From Pseudomonadota bacterium (lineage in GTDB: Bacteria > Pseudomonadota > Gammaproteobacteria > Steroidobacterales > Woeseiaceae), in NCBI GenBank assembly GCA_022567295.1, contig JADFHE010000001.1, positions 1 through 64,000 on the forward strand: a stretch of DNA of 64,000 nucleotides, written 5' to 3'. The notes beneath the pieces were generated by a model. That model saw only the letters and a list, made by a program, of their open reading frames with translations. It did not search any database and was not told where the DNA came from. Of this stretch, positions 40,931 to 51,573 are shown piece after piece; position 1 is the first letter of the stretch; each line of letters begins with the position of its first letter. The translations under genes and the position numbers were made by a program.

Positions 40931-43489
40931 ATGAAAGCTGAAGTAACAGCCGTCCACACACCGATGATGCGTCAGTACCTCGGCATCAAGTCCGATTACC
41001 CGGACATGCTGATGTTTTATCGTATGGGAGACTTCTATGAGCTTTTCTACGACGACGCCAGACGCGCGTCCGGCCTGCTCGATATCACTCTGACCGCACG
41101 CGGCAAGTCCGGCGGCAACGCGATCCCGATGTGCGGTGTCCCTTATCACGCAGTTGAAGGCTATCTCGCAAAACTCGTGCGTAAGGGCGAGTCGGTCGCA
41201 ATCTGCGAGCAGATCGGTGATCCCGCAACCAGCAAAGGCCCGGTAGAACGCAAAGTCACCCGGGTTGTAACACCTGGCACGCTGACCGATGAAGCGCTGC
41301 TCTCGGCCAGCCGGGATAACGTCGTCGCTGCCATCTTCGCTGCCGGCGAGTCTATTGGCATTGCCTGGATGGATCTGTCGGCCGGCCGATTCCGCATGAC
41401 TGAAGTTCCGGACCTCGAGTCTTTGCAAGGCGAAATCGAGCGCCTGCGGCCTGCGGAACTGATCGTAGATGAGGATCACACGTTCGGCGCATCATTTGAT
41501 GACCGTATCCGCGTAACACGTCGACCGCCGTGGCATTTCGAACTCGACAGTTCGACGCGATTGCTGTGCAACCAGTTCGGTACACGCGACCTAACCGGCT
41601 TCGGCTGCGAGAACTTTCCGCGCGGCATTGCCGCAGCCGGCGCGCTACTGCAGTACGTCAATGACACGCAAAAAGCCTCGCTCCCACATTTACGCTCGAT
41701 AACAGCGGAGCTGCGTGACGATGCCGTCATCATGGACGGTCCAACACGCCGCAACCTCGAACTCGAAGAATCGCTGAGCGGCCGGCATCAGCATACGCTG
41801 GCTGGCGTGATGGACCATTGTGAGACCGCCATGGGGAGTCGACTGCTGCGACGCTGGATACAGCGGCCACTGCGCAATTCCGATGTCCTGAAATCGCGTT
41901 ATCAGGCCGTGAACGCATTGATCACAGGAAGCGCCGTCGAGTCGATGCAGGAAACACTCCACGGCATCGGTGATGTAGAACGCATCCTTTCGAGAGTTGC
42001 GCTGCGTTCGGCCCGGCCTCGCGACCTCCGGCAGCTTTGCGAAGCGCTGTCGCGACTGCCAGATTTACAACGACAGATTGCTCCCATCGATGCACCGTTG
42101 TTGTCCAAGCTCGCGCAGCAAATCGGCGAACACCGCGCGCAACGGCACCTGCTCAAGAAGGCCATTATCGACAATCCGCCAATGTTGATTCGCGATGGCG
42201 GCGTGATCTCGCCGGGCTATGACGATGAACTCGATGACCTGCGAGCGATCGCTGAGAACGCGGACCAATACCTGGTCGACCTGGAGAAGCGTGAACGCGA
42301 ACGCACCGGCATTGCGAAATTGAAGCTCGGCTACAACCGGGTGCACGGTTACTACATCGAGATCAGCAAGAGGCAGGCCGACAAGGCACCTGTCGAATAC
42401 GTACGCCGCCAGACACTGAAGTCAGCCGAGCGCTACATCACGCCGGAACTCAAGGAGTTTGAAGACAAAGTATTGGGTGCGCGCGAACGCGCATTGTCTC
42501 GCGAAAAGCATCTCTATGAAGAATTGATTGACAAGCTGCATCTCGTGCTCGGCGAGTTACAACTCAGCGCCGCGGGTCTGGCCGAACTGGATGTGCTCGC
42601 TTGTTTCGCCGAACGAGCGCGAACGTTAAACCTTTCACAACCGGAGATCTGCGTTGAGCCCTGCATCGAGATTGGGTGCGGGCGTCATTTGGTTGTCGAA
42701 CAGGTCATCGATACACCCTTTATTGCAAATGATTTATCGCTGACCGGGGAACAGCGCTTACTGGTCATCACGGGTCCGAACATGGGGGGTAAATCGACCT
42801 ATATGAGACAGACCGCGCTTATTATTATTCTCGCGCACATCGGCAGTTATGTGCCGGCAGACAGCCTTAAGGTCGGACCGATTGATCGCATTTTCACGCG
42901 CATCGGAGCGTCGGACGATCTGGCGGGCGGGCGTTCAACGTTCATGGTCGAAATGACCGAGACGGCGACGATCCTGAACAACGCGACCGGCCAAAGTCTC
43001 GTGCTTATGGACGAAATCGGCCGCGGCACGAGTACGTTCGATGGGCTGTCACTGGCCTGGGCTGCGGCACATCACATGGGCGAGAAAACAAAAGCGTTCA
43101 CGCTGTTCGCAACGCATTACTTCGAACTGACTGCGCTCGCACAGGAATTGTCGGGCTGCGACAACGTGCATCTCGACGCGACTGAGCACGACGGACAACT
43201 GGTGTTTCTGCACTCGGTAAGGCCCGGACCCGCCAGCCAGAGTTACGGGCTACAGGTTGCCGCACTGGCCGGCGTTCCCAACGAGATTATCCGACGCGCC
43301 AGAACCTACCTGAAAACACTGGAATCGCAGCAGGCGCAGCATACTCACAATCCGCAAGGGCAATTGGCTCTCAGCGTTGAGGAGCCGGCCGATGACGACC
43401 CGGTCAGGGCAGCCGTTGACGCGCTGGAGCCAGATTCGATGTCACCGCGGGAGGCGCTCGATGCGCTCTACAAGCTGCAAGACTTATAG
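40931..43489 (+). CDS. mutS: DNA mismatch repair protein MutS
   Basis: This 852-residue protein has the mismatch-reading N-terminal domain with the Phe-x-Glu wedge in MGDFYELF, the connector and lever domains, and the ABC-type ATPase with Walker [14 protein letters not shown]. The Walker B/signature follows in [27 protein letters not shown], then a dimerisation tail. It recognises mispairs and recruits MutL. Divergent transcription from the glycosyltransferase-pncC-thpR-recA side, with only 26 nt between start codons, implies overlapping promoters. The mutS-cinA-recA neighbourhood is conserved in gammaproteobacteria. Confidence 0.98.
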   Translation: MKAEVTAVHTPMMRQYLGIKSDYPDMLMFYRMGDFYELFYDDARRASGLLDITLTARGKSGGNAIPMCGVPYHAVEGYLAKLVRKGESVAICEQIGDPATSKGPVERKVTRVVTPGTLTDEALLSASRDNVVAAIFAAGESIGIAWMDLSAGRFRMTEVPDLESLQGEIERLRPAELIVDEDHTFGASFDDRIRVTRRPPWHFELDSSTRLLCNQFGTRDLTGFGCENFPRGIAAAGALLQYVNDTQKASLPHLRSITAELRDDAVIMDGPTRRNLELEESLSGRHQHTLAGVMDHCETAMGSRLLRRWIQRPLRNSDVLKSRYQAVNALITGSAVESMQETLHGIGDVERILSRVALRSARPRDLRQLCEALSRLPDLQRQIAPIDAPLLSKLAQQIGEHRAQRHLLKKAIIDNPPMLIRDGGVISPGYDDELDDLRAIAENADQYLVDLEKRERERTGIAKLKLGYNRVHGYYIEISKRQADKAPVEYVRRQTLKSAERYITPELKEFEDKVLGARERALSREKHLYEELIDKLHLVLGELQLSAAGLAELDVLACFAERARTLNLSQPEICVEPCIEIGCGRHLVVEQVIDTPFIANDLSLTGEQRLLVITGPNMGGKSTYMRQTALIIILAHIGSYVPADSLKVGPIDRIFTRIGASDDLAGGRSTFMVEMTETATILNNATGQSLVLMDEIGRGTSTFDGLSLAWAAAHHMGEKTKAFTLFATHYFELTALAQELSGCDNVHLDATEHDGQLVFLHSVRPGPASQSYGLQVAALAGVPNEIIRRARTYLKTLESQQAQHTHNPQGQLALSVEEPADDDPVRAAVDALEPDSMSPREALDALYKLQDL

Positions 43490-43517
43490 TAGTTGCGGCG
43501 ACAATCACCCTAATTTA

Positions 43518-44162
43518 TTACCTGAGAAATTCGCCGCGCCTGATGAAGGCGGCGGCCTGATCGGCCACAGCGGCCGATACCAGCATGCCTTTATGGCTGA
43601 CCGGCATGACCATATGGTCTTTGACGCCGTCGAGGCGCGTCTCCGATACGGCAACGGTGCCGTCATTGTCTTCATCGAAATGAGTGACGAGACGGCCGAG
43701 TCCCAGCGGAATGTTTCCTGCGATCACGCCGATATCACGATTGGCACATACGTCGCCTGCCCAGTCATTGGCGGATTGCTGCAACACACCTTCGGGCAGG
43801 GATTTGCCGATGATGTCCTCGGCCCAGTCCAGCTCACTCAGGATGCGACCGGCACGTGATCCGCTCAGCGGCGAACCGAGACAGACTACGCGGCCACTGG
43901 TCACATCGGGATCGTTCGACAACGTTCGCAGCGCCAGCACACCGCCGAGGCTGTGGCCGATGATGTGTACCGTATCAATATCCTGTTCACGGATGAACGC
44001 GGCCAGCGCTGCGGAATTTTCATCGAGAGTGCCGCGCACCGACGGGTAACTGAATAACAGGGCTGGCAACCCGTACTCGCGCTCGAGCCGGCGTTTGATG
44101 AGGTACATGCCGGCACCATGGGAAAGATACCCATGCACGCAAACAACCGTCTCCGTCAGCAT
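43518..44162 (-). CDS. Alpha/beta-hydrolase, lipase-like
   Basis: This 214-residue protein begins VVCVHGYLSHGAGMYLIKRRL, giving the oxyanion-hole HG motif. It has the nucleophile elbow GHSLGGVLAL (Ser about 91), a likely acid in HFDEDNDGTV, and the catalytic His in PVSHKGML. This pattern is that of small triacylglycerol-lipase/PGAP1-like hydrolases. No signal peptide is visible, so it is probably cytoplasmic. It converges on mutS across 28 nt and follows aspS on the same strand. The substrate is unknown. Confidence 0.82.
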   Translation of the reverse strand: MLTETVVCVHGYLSHGAGMYLIKRRLEREYGLPALLFSYPSVRGTLDENSAALAAFIREQDIDTVHIIGHSLGGVLALRTLSNDPDVTSGRVVCLGSPLSGSRAGRILSELDWAEDIIGKSLPEGVLQQSANDWAGDVCANRDIGVIAGNIPLGLGRLVTHFDEDNDGTVAVSETRLDGVKDHMVMPVSHKGMLVSAAVADQAAAFIRRGEFLR

Positions 44163-44206
44163 CTCAGTTCGCGGCCCAAGGCACCCATCAGGACATGCAG
44201 CCGCTG

Positions 44207-45982
44207 CTACGATTCTGTGCGCGGAGCGCGCACGCGGATACCGGTTTCCCTGAGCTGCGCTTGTGATACTTCGCTCGGTGCGTTAGTCAGTGGGCAGTTG
44301 GCCGTTTGCGTCTTGGGAAACGCAATAACATCGCGAATGCTGTCGGCGCCAGCCATCAACATGACGATGCGATCAAGACCAAAGGCGATACCGCCATGCG
44401 GTGGGCAACCGTATTGCAGCGCCTCCAGCAAGAAGCCGAATTTCTCTTCAGCTTCTTCCTTGCTGATGTCCAACAAATCGAACACGGTCGCCTGAATGTC
44501 CTGATCGTGGATACGAATCGACCCGCCACCAATCTCGGAACCATTCAGCACCAAATCGTAGGCGCGCGATAACGCGTTGCCGGGGTCGGCCTGCAGCGCT
44601 TTGGCATCGCTCACGGACGGTGCTGTGAACGGGTGATGCAGCGCGTTCCAGCGCTTTGTCGTCGTGTCCTTCTCAAACATTGGGAAGTCGACAATCCACA
44701 ACGGTGCCCACCCTGCGGCGACCAAGCCGCGGTCTTCACCCACTTTCACACGCAACGCGCCGAGCGCGTCGTTCACTACACGGACCTTGTCGGCACCAAA
44801 GAAAATCAGGTCGCCAGACTTGGCGCCAGTACGCTCGACAATGCCTGTAACAGCATCATCGGGAAGAAATTTGAGAATCGGCGACTGCAGCCCGTCGCGA
44901 CCCCCGTCAACATCATTAACCTTGACGTACGCGAGGCCCTTGGCGCCGTAGCGGCTGACAAACGCTGTGTAATCATCGATTAATTTGCGGCTCATCTCCG
45001 CACCGCCCGGCACGCACAGCGCCGCTACACGGCCGTCAGGATCGGCAGCGGGTCCGGCAAATACTTTGAACTCGACCGAACTCATGAGATCGGCGACTTC
45101 GATCAGCTCAAGATCGATGCGCAGATCCGGCTTGTCCGAACCATAGCGCTGCATCGCTTCTGCATAACTCATTCGCGGAAACGACTCCGGCAATTCAACA
45201 TCCATCGTCTCTTTGAAGAGCTGACGAATCATGTCCTCCATCGTGCCGATAACCGCGTCCTCATCGACGAAACTCATTTCTATATCAAGCTGCGTGAATT
45301 CCGGCTGACGATCGGCACGCAGATCCTCATCGCGGAAGCAGCGAACGATCTGGTAGTAACGGTCCAGACCCGACATCATGAGCAGTTGCTTGAAGATCTG
45401 TGGCGATTGCGGCAGAGCAAAGAATTTACCCGGATGCGTACGACTCGGGACGATATAGTCACGAGCGCCCTCCGGCGTCGCGCGAGTCAGCATCGGTGTC
45501 TCTACGTCAATGAATCCATTGCTGTCGAGGTAGTGACGCAGCGCCATAGTAACCTTGTGGCGCAACATCAGGTTGCCCAGCATGTTTTCGCGTCGCAGGT
45601 CGAGATAGCGGTACTTGAGGCGTATGTCTTCGTTCGCGTGTTCGTCGTGATGGAACGGCGGTGTAAGAGACTTATTCAGCGTTTCCAGCTCGTGCGCCAG
45701 AACTTCGATCTGGCCCGTACGCATGTTCGGATTAACCGTGCCATCCGGACGCGGACGGACAACGCCATTTACCTTGAGAACGTACTCCGAACGAATGCGC
45801 TCGGCCTCGGCAAAAATCTCCGGGCGATCCGGGTCGAAAACGACCTGCAACAAGCCCTCGCGATCGCGTAGATCGATGAATATCACACCGCCGTGGTCGC
45901 GACGCCGGTGAACCCAGCCGCAGACCTCAATCTCCTGGCCCACCAGGGATTCGTTGATTTCTCCGCAATAATGGCTACGCAT
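44207..45982 (-). CDS. aspS: Aspartyl-tRNA synthetase
   Basis: This 591-residue class IIb synthetase has an N-terminal OB-fold anticodon domain ([22 protein letters not shown]). Motif 2 reads [23 protein letters not shown], a bacterial GAD insertion follows at about 280-420, and motif 3 is [15 protein letters not shown]. It charges tRNA-Asp; the GAD domain and length identify the bacterial type. The start [10 protein letters not shown] fits the family. It is the third gene of the fmdB-DUF502-aspS cluster, a widespread gammaproteobacterial order. Confidence 0.97.
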   Translation of the reverse strand: MRSHYCGEINESLVGQEIEVCGWVHRRRDHGGVIFIDLRDREGLLQVVFDPDRPEIFAEAERIRSEYVLKVNGVVRPRPDGTVNPNMRTGQIEVLAHELETLNKSLTPPFHHDEHANEDIRLKYRYLDLRRENMLGNLMLRHKVTMALRHYLDSNGFIDVETPMLTRATPEGARDYIVPSRTHPGKFFALPQSPQIFKQLLMMSGLDRYYQIVRCFRDEDLRADRQPEFTQLDIEMSFVDEDAVIGTMEDMIRQLFKETMDVELPESFPRMSYAEAMQRYGSDKPDLRIDLELIEVADLMSSVEFKVFAGPAADPDGRVAALCVPGGAEMSRKLIDDYTAFVSRYGAKGLAYVKVNDVDGGRDGLQSPILKFLPDDAVTGIVERTGAKSGDLIFFGADKVRVVNDALGALRVKVGEDRGLVAAGWAPLWIVDFPMFEKDTTTKRWNALHHPFTAPSVSDAKALQADPGNALSRAYDLVLNGSEIGGGSIRIHDQDIQATVFDLLDISKEEAEEKFGFLLEALQYGCPPHGGIAFGLDRIVMLMAGADSIRDVIAFPKTQTANCPLTNAPSEVSQAQLRETGIRVRAPRTES

Positions 45983-46045
45983 GGCGAAGTCCGGTGACAG
46001 CCCTTGAAAAAAGAGGCGGAATGTTACGGGCTGAGGGCCCGGTTA

Positions 46046-46696
46046 TCAAGCCGGGTGATCCGGCGCTTTGAACGGCAACTCAGCCGTTTGCTGTTTGCTC
46101 CAGGTCGGTACCACGACGCCAAGTGAGATGATCATCTTCAGCGCTTCATCGACATCCATATCCAGTACCGTGATGTCTTTCTTCGGCACGATAATGATGA
46201 ATCCCGACGTCGGGTTCGGCGTTGTCGGCACAAAGCAGCTGACCACCTCCTCTCCGGTACGCCCTTGTATCTCACCCAAATCGGTCGCCGTTTGAAACGC
46301 GAGGCTGTACAGGCCTTTTCGCGGGTACTCGATTAGCAACACTTTCTTGAACGACTGACTTGAATCCGAAAATACGACTTCAGCGAAGTTCTTGGCCGCC
46401 GAATAAATGGCTCGGACGACCGGAATTCGGTCCAACAGCGATTCCCAGCCAGCGACGAATGCACGTCCGACAAAATTGGCCGCGAGGACTCCCGTGACCA
46501 GCAGGACAACAAAGGTCAGAATGACGCCAAGACCCGGAATATTGAAACCGAGCAGTTCCTCGGGCCGGTACTGTTCCGGAACAAAGCGCAAGGTCCGATC
46601 CATGATATTGATGGCAAATTTCAGCAGTAAGTAAGTAACAGCCAATGGCGCCCAGACAAGAATTCCGGCAACCAGATATCTGCGTAGCCGTTTCAC
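46046..46696 (-). CDS. DUF502 inner-membrane protein
   Basis: This 216-residue protein has a positively charged N-terminus (MKRLRRYLVAG) and two hydrophobic helices, about 8-30 and 53-78. The soluble part contains the DUF502 motifs PVVRAIYSAAKNFAEVVF and FVPTTPNPTSGFIIIVPKKDI. Its molecular function is unknown. Its stable linkage to fmdB and aspS is the main functional clue. It overlaps fmdB by 4 nt, so translation is coupled. Confidence 0.9.
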   Translation of the reverse strand: MKRLRRYLVAGILVWAPLAVTYLLLKFAINIMDRTLRFVPEQYRPEELLGFNIPGLGVILTFVVLLVTGVLAANFVGRAFVAGWESLLDRIPVVRAIYSAAKNFAEVVFSDSSQSFKKVLLIEYPRKGLYSLAFQTATDLGEIQGRTGEEVVSCFVPTTPNPTSGFIIIVPKKDITVLDMDVDEALKMIISLGVVVPTWSKQQTAELPFKAPDHPA

Positions 46697-46992
46697 GCTG
46701 ACTTGACCTTGGTGTCGGTCGATTTCTTCTCGTCCTTTTTCTTTGCAGTGACGTCTGTGCTCTTGGTATCGCTTTTCTTCTCAGCTTCGCCTGCAATATT
46801 GCGCTTGTCCCCGGTCTTGAAGTCCGTCTCATACCAGCCTTTGCCTTTCAGGCGAAACTTGGGCGCAGACAACTGCTTGCGCAGTGTCGCCTCGCCACAG
46901 TCCGGGCAGTCGACCAGCACCGGGTCACTAATTTTCTGCAGCGCATCAAACCTGTATTCACAGGTCTTGCAAACGTATCCGTAAATCGGCAT
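46693..46992 (-). CDS. FmdB-type zinc-ribbon protein
   Basis: This 99-residue protein starts MPIYGYVCKTC, and the second pair of cysteines is CPDC in VDCPDCGEATLRKQL, forming a four-Cys zinc ribbon. The C-terminal 40 residues are a Lys/Asp/Thr-rich low-complexity tail (KSTDVTAKKKDEKK). Family members are small regulatory or putative nucleic-acid-binding proteins whose role is not settled. It begins the fmdB-DUF502-aspS operon. Confidence 0.92.
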   Translation of the reverse strand: MPIYGYVCKTCEYRFDALQKISDPVLVDCPDCGEATLRKQLSAPKFRLKGKGWYETDFKTGDKRNIAGEAEKKSDTKSTDVTAKKKDEKKSTDTKVKSA

Positions 46993-47059
46993 CCAATGAA
47001 ACTCCGTAAATGTGTGTATTTGCCGAGGGCGGCGAATTATAGCTCAACTACCGGATTTT

Positions 47060-47138
47060 ACAGGTCCTGATCTGCTCCTTGATCGAATTCTTCCCAGGAC
47101 ACAGGCGAATTCGCTTCAATTACCCGATCAGGACCTGT
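47060..47138. repeat. 13-bp inverted repeat in the clpB-fmdB gap
   Basis: ACAGGTCCTGATC (47060-47072) and GATCAGGACCTGT (47126-47138) are perfect reverse complements, 53 nt apart. The interior carries GAATTC twice in an imperfect palindrome. It may form a large stem-loop in the transcript between clpB and fmdB. Confidence 0.7.
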
Positions 47139-47167
47139 GATACCAGCAATCCGCAGCTGAATACGAA

Positions 47168-47241
47168 AGCCGTCGCAGTGGAACAGTAATTTTTTCGACT
47201 GTGTCCCGTGGAGAAGGAATTACTGTTCCACTGCGACGGCG
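47168..47241. repeat. 23-bp perfect inverted repeat next to the clpB stop
   Basis: GCCGTCGCAGTGGAACAGTAAT (47169-47190) matches its reverse complement at 47219-47240, extended by one more pair, with a 26-nt loop. It ends 8 nt before the clpB stop codon. There is no U-run beyond it in the clpB direction, so it is not a standard terminator; a miniature-element origin or an RNA-stabilising stem is possible. Confidence 0.8.
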
Positions 47242-47248
47242 ATTTGCT

Positions 47249-49828
47249 TTAAGCAGCATTCAGGAATTCAAGGTGATCATCGGTGACTCCGACTTCTATC
47301 AGGTCACCGGGTTTGAAGTTGCCTTGCAGGATTTCCTGCGCCAGCGGATTCTCGACTTGCTGCTGAATCGCGCGCTTCAATGGACGAGCACCGTACACCG
47401 GATCGAAACCGGCATCAGCGAGCTTGTCGCACGCCGCTTCGGACAATTGAATACGAATGTCGCGTTCGGCCAGTCGATCGCGCAGATAGCCCAGCTGAAT
47501 ATCCACGATCTTGCGGATATGCTCGCGCCCCAGCGGACGGAACACCACCAGATCGTCAATGCGGTTGACGAATTCCGGCCGGAAGTGGCTGCCAACGATT
47601 TCCATGATGGCGTTCTTCATCGCATCGTAATTGTCTTCGCCTGCCATTTCCTGAATCAGCTGCGACCCGAGGTTCGAGGTCATGACGATCACGGTGTTGC
47701 GAAAGTCAACGGTACGACCCTGGCCGTCAGTCAGGCGTCCATCGTCCAGAACCTGCAATAAGACGTTAAACACATCCGGATGCGCTTTTTCGATTTCATC
47801 GAGCAGGATCACTGAATACGGGCGACGGCGGACGGCCTCGGTGAGATATCCACCCTGCTCAAAGCCCACATACCCCGGGGGCGCACCGATCAGCCGTGAC
47901 ACTGAGTGCTTCTCCATGAATTCAGACATATCCAGACGCACCATGGCCTCGTCGGTGTCGAATAAGAAGTTCGCCAGCGCTTTGCTCAGCTCTGTCTTAC
48001 CAACGCCGGTCGGACCGAGAAACAAGAATGAACCGATGGGGCGCTTAGGGTCGGACAAGCCGGCTCGGGAACGTCGAATCGCATTCGCAACGACTGTGAC
48101 GGCCTCCTCCTGACCCACGACTCGTTGTTGCACAACAGACTCCATCTGCAACAACTTTTCTTTTTCGCCCTCGAGCATTTTGCTCACAGGAATTCCGGTC
48201 CACTTCGAAACGATCTCAGCGACTTCCTCTTCAGTCACGTTATTTCGCAGCAATGTATTTTCCTTGTGCGCGACCTGCATGGCGTCCTCAAGTTGCTTTT
48301 CAAGCTCAGGAATGCGGCCGTACTGCAACTCGGACATGCGGGCGAGATCGTTGCCGCGATGTGCCGTCTCGAATTCCAGACGCGCGCGCTCAAGTTCTTC
48401 CTTTATGTGGTTCGCGCCCTGCATCGCAGCTTTTTCAGCGATCCAGACTTCTTCGAGATCCGCAAATTCCCGCTCCAGCACGTCGAGCTGAGACTCAATG
48501 TCTGCAAGGCGTTTAGCCGATGCGTCGTCGGACTCTTTTTTCAGGGCCTCGCGTTCGATCTTGAGCTGAATGACGCGTCGCTCAAGCCGATCCATCTCTT
48601 CGGGCTTCGAATCGATCTCGATACGAATGCGAGACGCGGACTCATCAATCAGATCGATGGCCTTGTCCGGCAACTGCCGATCACTGATGTAGCGATGCGA
48701 CAACGTCGCCGCAGCGACGATGGCGGGATCGGTAATTTCGACTCCGTGGTGAAGCTCGTAGCGTTCTTTGAGGCCACGCAGAATCGCGATCGTGTCCGCG
48801 ACGGTCGGCTCTTCAACCAGAATCTTCTGGAACCGCCTCTCCAGTGCGGCATCTTTCTCCAGGTACTGACGATACTCATTGAGAGTCGTCGCCCCAACGC
48901 AGTGCAGGTCGCCGCGAGCCAGTGCTGGTTTGAGCATGTTGCCCGCGTCCATCGAACCCTCAGCTTTGCCGGCACCAACCACCGTATGCAACTCGTCGAT
49001 AAAGAGAATGATCCGGCCTTCCTGCTTCGCCAGGTCATTGAGCACGGCTTTGAGCCGTTCTTCGAATTCGCCGCGAAACTTGGCGCCGGCAATTAGCGCA
49101 CCCATATCGAGCGATAAAATGCGTTTGCCGCGCAGCCCTTCAGGAACTTCGTTGTTGACGATCCGTTGCGCGAGCCCTTCGATGATCGCAGTCTTGCCGA
49201 CACCCGGCTCACCGATGAGCACCGGGTTGTTTTTCGTGCGGCGTTGTAAAATCTGAATCGTGCGGCGGATTTCGTCGTCACGACCGATGATCGGGTCCAG
49301 CTTGCCCTGTTCCGCACGCTCGGTCAGATCAATGGTGAATTTGTCCAGTGCCTGACGCGTGTCCTCCGCATTGGGATCGTTCACGGGCTGCCCGCCGCGC
49401 AGTTCATCAATCGCTATTTCGACAGCGCCCTTGACTGCACCGGACCGTTCAAGAATGGCTTTGAGCGGAGACTTAGCGTCAACGGCTGCGAGCACAAATA
49501 ACTCGCTTGAGATGTACTGGTCCTCGCGCTGCTGCGCGAGCTTGTCGGTAACATTGAAGAGCTTGGTCAGATCACTGCCCATGTGAACGTCGCCATCAGT
49601 GCCCTCGACTTTAGGCAAGCGGTCAATAGCGTCGCCCAGCTGAGAACGCAACAGGTTCACTTTTACGCCTGCTTTCGTCAGTAACCCGCGAACGCCGCCG
49701 CCCTGTTGATCGAGCAGCGCAACCATGAGGTGTACAGGCTCAATGAACTGATGGTCCTGACCCACAGCCAGCGACTGTGCATCAGCCAGCGCCAGTTGGA
49801 ATTTGCTTGTTAATTTGTCCAAACGCAT
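47249..49828 (-). CDS. clpB: ATP-dependent disaggregase ClpB
   Basis: This 859-residue protein has an N-terminal Clp_N domain (about 1-145) and a first AAA+ module with Walker [17 protein letters not shown] long coiled-coil M-domain (about 410-525, [17 protein letters not shown] region) follows, then a second AAA+ module with Walker [16 protein letters not shown] and sensor [18 protein letters not shown]. The M-domain distinguishes it from ClpA/ClpC; it lacks the ClpP-binding loop. It rescues aggregated proteins with DnaK. A sigma-32-type promoter lies just upstream, so it is heat-inducible. Confidence 0.98.
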   Translation of the reverse strand: MRLDKLTSKFQLALADAQSLAVGQDHQFIEPVHLMVALLDQQGGGVRGLLTKAGVKVNLLRSQLGDAIDRLPKVEGTDGDVHMGSDLTKLFNVTDKLAQQREDQYISSELFVLAAVDAKSPLKAILERSGAVKGAVEIAIDELRGGQPVNDPNAEDTRQALDKFTIDLTERAEQGKLDPIIGRDDEIRRTIQILQRRTKNNPVLIGEPGVGKTAIIEGLAQRIVNNEVPEGLRGKRILSLDMGALIAGAKFRGEFEERLKAVLNDLAKQEGRIILFIDELHTVVGAGKAEGSMDAGNMLKPALARGDLHCVGATTLNEYRQYLEKDAALERRFQKILVEEPTVADTIAILRGLKERYELHHGVEITDPAIVAAATLSHRYISDRQLPDKAIDLIDESASRIRIEIDSKPEEMDRLERRVIQLKIEREALKKESDDASAKRLADIESQLDVLEREFADLEEVWIAEKAAMQGANHIKEELERARLEFETAHRGNDLARMSELQYGRIPELEKQLEDAMQVAHKENTLLRNNVTEEEVAEIVSKWTGIPVSKMLEGEKEKLLQMESVVQQRVVGQEEAVTVVANAIRRSRAGLSDPKRPIGSFLFLGPTGVGKTELSKALANFLFDTDEAMVRLDMSEFMEKHSVSRLIGAPPGYVGFEQGGYLTEAVRRRPYSVILLDEIEKAHPDVFNVLLQVLDDGRLTDGQGRTVDFRNTVIVMTSNLGSQLIQEMAGEDNYDAMKNAIMEIVGSHFRPEFVNRIDDLVVFRPLGREHIRKIVDIQLGYLRDRLAERDIRIQLSEAACDKLADAGFDPVYGARPLKRAIQQQVENPLAQEILQGNFKPGDLIEVGVTDDHLEFLNAA

Positions 49829-49873
49829 TCGAATTACCTGCGCCGTTTCCCGGCGTATTCTTTAATTGCTCCA

Positions 49874-49905
49874 TAAATTGCGGCTACGGGATAGATTTCA
49901 AGGGC
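49874..49905 (-). promoter_or_regulatory. Sigma-32 heat-shock promoter for clpB
   Basis: On the minus strand CCCTTGAA is followed, after 13 nt, by CCGCAATTTA, close to the sigma-32 consensus CTTGAA / CCCCATNTA. It is located about 45-75 nt before the clpB start and overlaps the 3' end of pgeF. Confidence 0.7.
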
Positions 49906-50551
49906 TCTTCAGGCCTATAAAACTCACTAAGCGGCCGCAATCCGGATCGCGTCGATAGGAGTGAAATCGATGTTCGTCCCGGAAGGTGCAAAACCCGCCG
50001 CCATACACCTGGCCCACGCCGGCTGCGGTCAGCCGTTGCCGCGCGAGACAGTAGAGATCCGCCTGCCACCGGCCGCTGGCATTGCCGACAAAGCAGGACG
50101 TGGCCTCCTTATCATGGGCGCGGAACGCCTCCCTGACTTCGCCACCCACCTCGAACGACAGCTGAGAAATCGCCGGCCCGAACCAGGCAAGAATATCGGC
50201 TGGATCGACTGCCATTTTCATGACCGTATTCTCGATGACGCCGGCCGCCAGTCCGCGCCAGCCAGCGTGCGCCGCAGCAACCCTGGTGCCGTCGGCCGAG
50301 CACAAGAGAACCGGCAAACAGTCAGCGCTCCGAACGACACACACGTGCTCCGCGTTGCCGCTGACGGAGCCGTCCGCGTCCGGCGGCGATTCAAAAGGGC
50401 CCGCGGTCACGACAGCGGTGCCGTGCACCTGTTTGAGCCAACACGGCAAACCCGGCAACGCCACGGCAGCGATCTCCGTGCCGCGTAGCGTGGTACCCGC
50501 GACGATATTCTCCGGGGCTGGCCAGTCCGCCCTTATCCAGTTACTCGCCAT
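49898..50551 (-). CDS. pgeF: Peptidoglycan editing factor PgeF (YfiH/laccase domain)
   Basis: This protein of about 217 residues has the copper/zinc-site signatures of the family: KQVHGTAVV, the ADCLPVLLCSADG segment and AAAHAGWRGLAAGVIENTV, with a late FCTFRDEHRFHSYRRD. The upstream in-frame extension to 50761 lies inside rluD and lacks family residues, so I start at MASNWIRADWP (50551), which overlaps the rluD stop by 11 nt. PgeF removes wrongly incorporated serine from cell-wall peptide precursors; older annotation calls it polyphenol oxidase. It follows rluD, the common arrangement. Confidence 0.92.
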   Translation of the reverse strand: MASNWIRADWPAPENIVAGTTLRGTEIAAVALPGLPCWLKQVHGTAVVTAGPFESPPDADGSVSGNAEHVCVVRSADCLPVLLCSADGTRVAAAHAGWRGLAAGVIENTVMKMAVDPADILAWFGPAISQLSFEVGGEVREAFRAHDKEATSCFVGNASGRWQADLYCLARQRLTAAGVGQVYGGGFCTFRDEHRFHSYRRDPDCGRLVSFIGLKSP

Positions 50552-51494
50552 CGGCACACCGACGCAGTGTTTCAACCAGCGTTTGAAAGTCTTCCGGCGG
50601 AACGACCTCGAGCTCCAGTACTTCGCCGCTGGCCGGATGATCGAACGCCAGTTTTGTCGCATGCAACGCTTGCCGCTTGAAATGGCGCAGCACCTGAATG
50701 AGTTCATCGGAAGCACCTTTGGGCAGGGCCAACCGGCCACCGTAAACCTGATCGCCCACAAGTGAATGCCGGCGGTACGCGAAATGCACCCGAATCTGGT
50801 GGGTGCGCCCGGTGTCGAGTTTCACGTTCACGTAAGTGAACGCGGCAAAGCGTTCTTTCACGGTGTAGTGCGTAACGGCGGGTTTGCCGTCCTGCTGCAC
50901 GCTCTGGCGTTTGCGGTCAACCGGGTGTCGGGCGAGCGGCTCCCGTATCGTTCCACCACCGGTAAGGACGCCATTGCAAATCGCCAGATAGTGACGAGAG
51001 ATGTCGCGGTCCGCGAGCAGGCGAACCAGCGCTGTATGGGCCGTCAGGGTTTTCGCGACCAACAGTAATCCGCTCGTGCCTTTGTCGAGACGATGAATGA
51101 TGCCGGCGCGCGGAATTTCCTGCAGCGCCGGGACGTGGTGCAATAGTCCGTTCAGCAGCGTCCCGGCCGGGTTTCCAGCGCCCGGATGTACTACCAGGCC
51201 GGCCGGCTTGTTGACGACGAGCAGATCATCGTCCTCATGCAGAATATCGAGCGCTATGGGCTCGGGTTCGGCCCTGACACTGGCCTCTGCCTGCGGCTGC
51301 AAACTAACGGTTTCCCCGCCGGAAACGGCATCGCGGGGCCGTTTTGGACCGCCTTGCACGGTTATCGCACCTGCCAGCAACCAATCTTTGAGACGGCTCC
51401 TGGAATATTCCGGAAACATCCGTGCCAATGCCTGGTCCAATCTCAGGCCAGAGAACTCCGCAGGAATCGTGGCAATTTGTTTTTCGGCGCTCAT
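50541..51494 (-). CDS. rluD: 23S rRNA pseudouridine synthase RluD
   Basis: This 317-residue protein has an N-terminal S4 RNA-binding domain (about 12-70, RLDQALARMFPEYSRSRLKDWLLAGAI). The pseudouridine-synthase catalytic segment IIHRLDKGTSGLLLVAK contains the nucleophile Asp, and QIRVHFAYRRHSLVGDQVYGG lies downstream. It modifies U1911/1915/1917 of 23S rRNA, needed for ribosome assembly. It is transcribed away from bamD (divergent, 79 nt) and coupled to pgeF. Confidence 0.95.
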   Translation of the reverse strand: MSAEKQIATIPAEFSGLRLDQALARMFPEYSRSRLKDWLLAGAITVQGGPKRPRDAVSGGETVSLQPQAEASVRAEPEPIALDILHEDDDLLVVNKPAGLVVHPGAGNPAGTLLNGLLHHVPALQEIPRAGIIHRLDKGTSGLLLVAKTLTAHTALVRLLADRDISRHYLAICNGVLTGGGTIREPLARHPVDRKRQSVQQDGKPAVTHYTVKERFAAFTYVNVKLDTGRTHQIRVHFAYRRHSLVGDQVYGGRLALPKGASDELIQVLRHFKRQALHATKLAFDHPASGEVLELEVVPPEDFQTLVETLRRCADGE

Positions 51495-51573
51495 GACTGG
51501 GCCTTAGTTACGGTATACTCGCCGACCTCAAACCGCCCTGAAGGCTGTGGCGGCACCTCAGAAAGACAACAGT

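Noticed and set aside
48125-49096. Long plus-strand frame inside clpB
   Set aside because: Antisense shadow of the ClpB ATPase region, with no independent signals.
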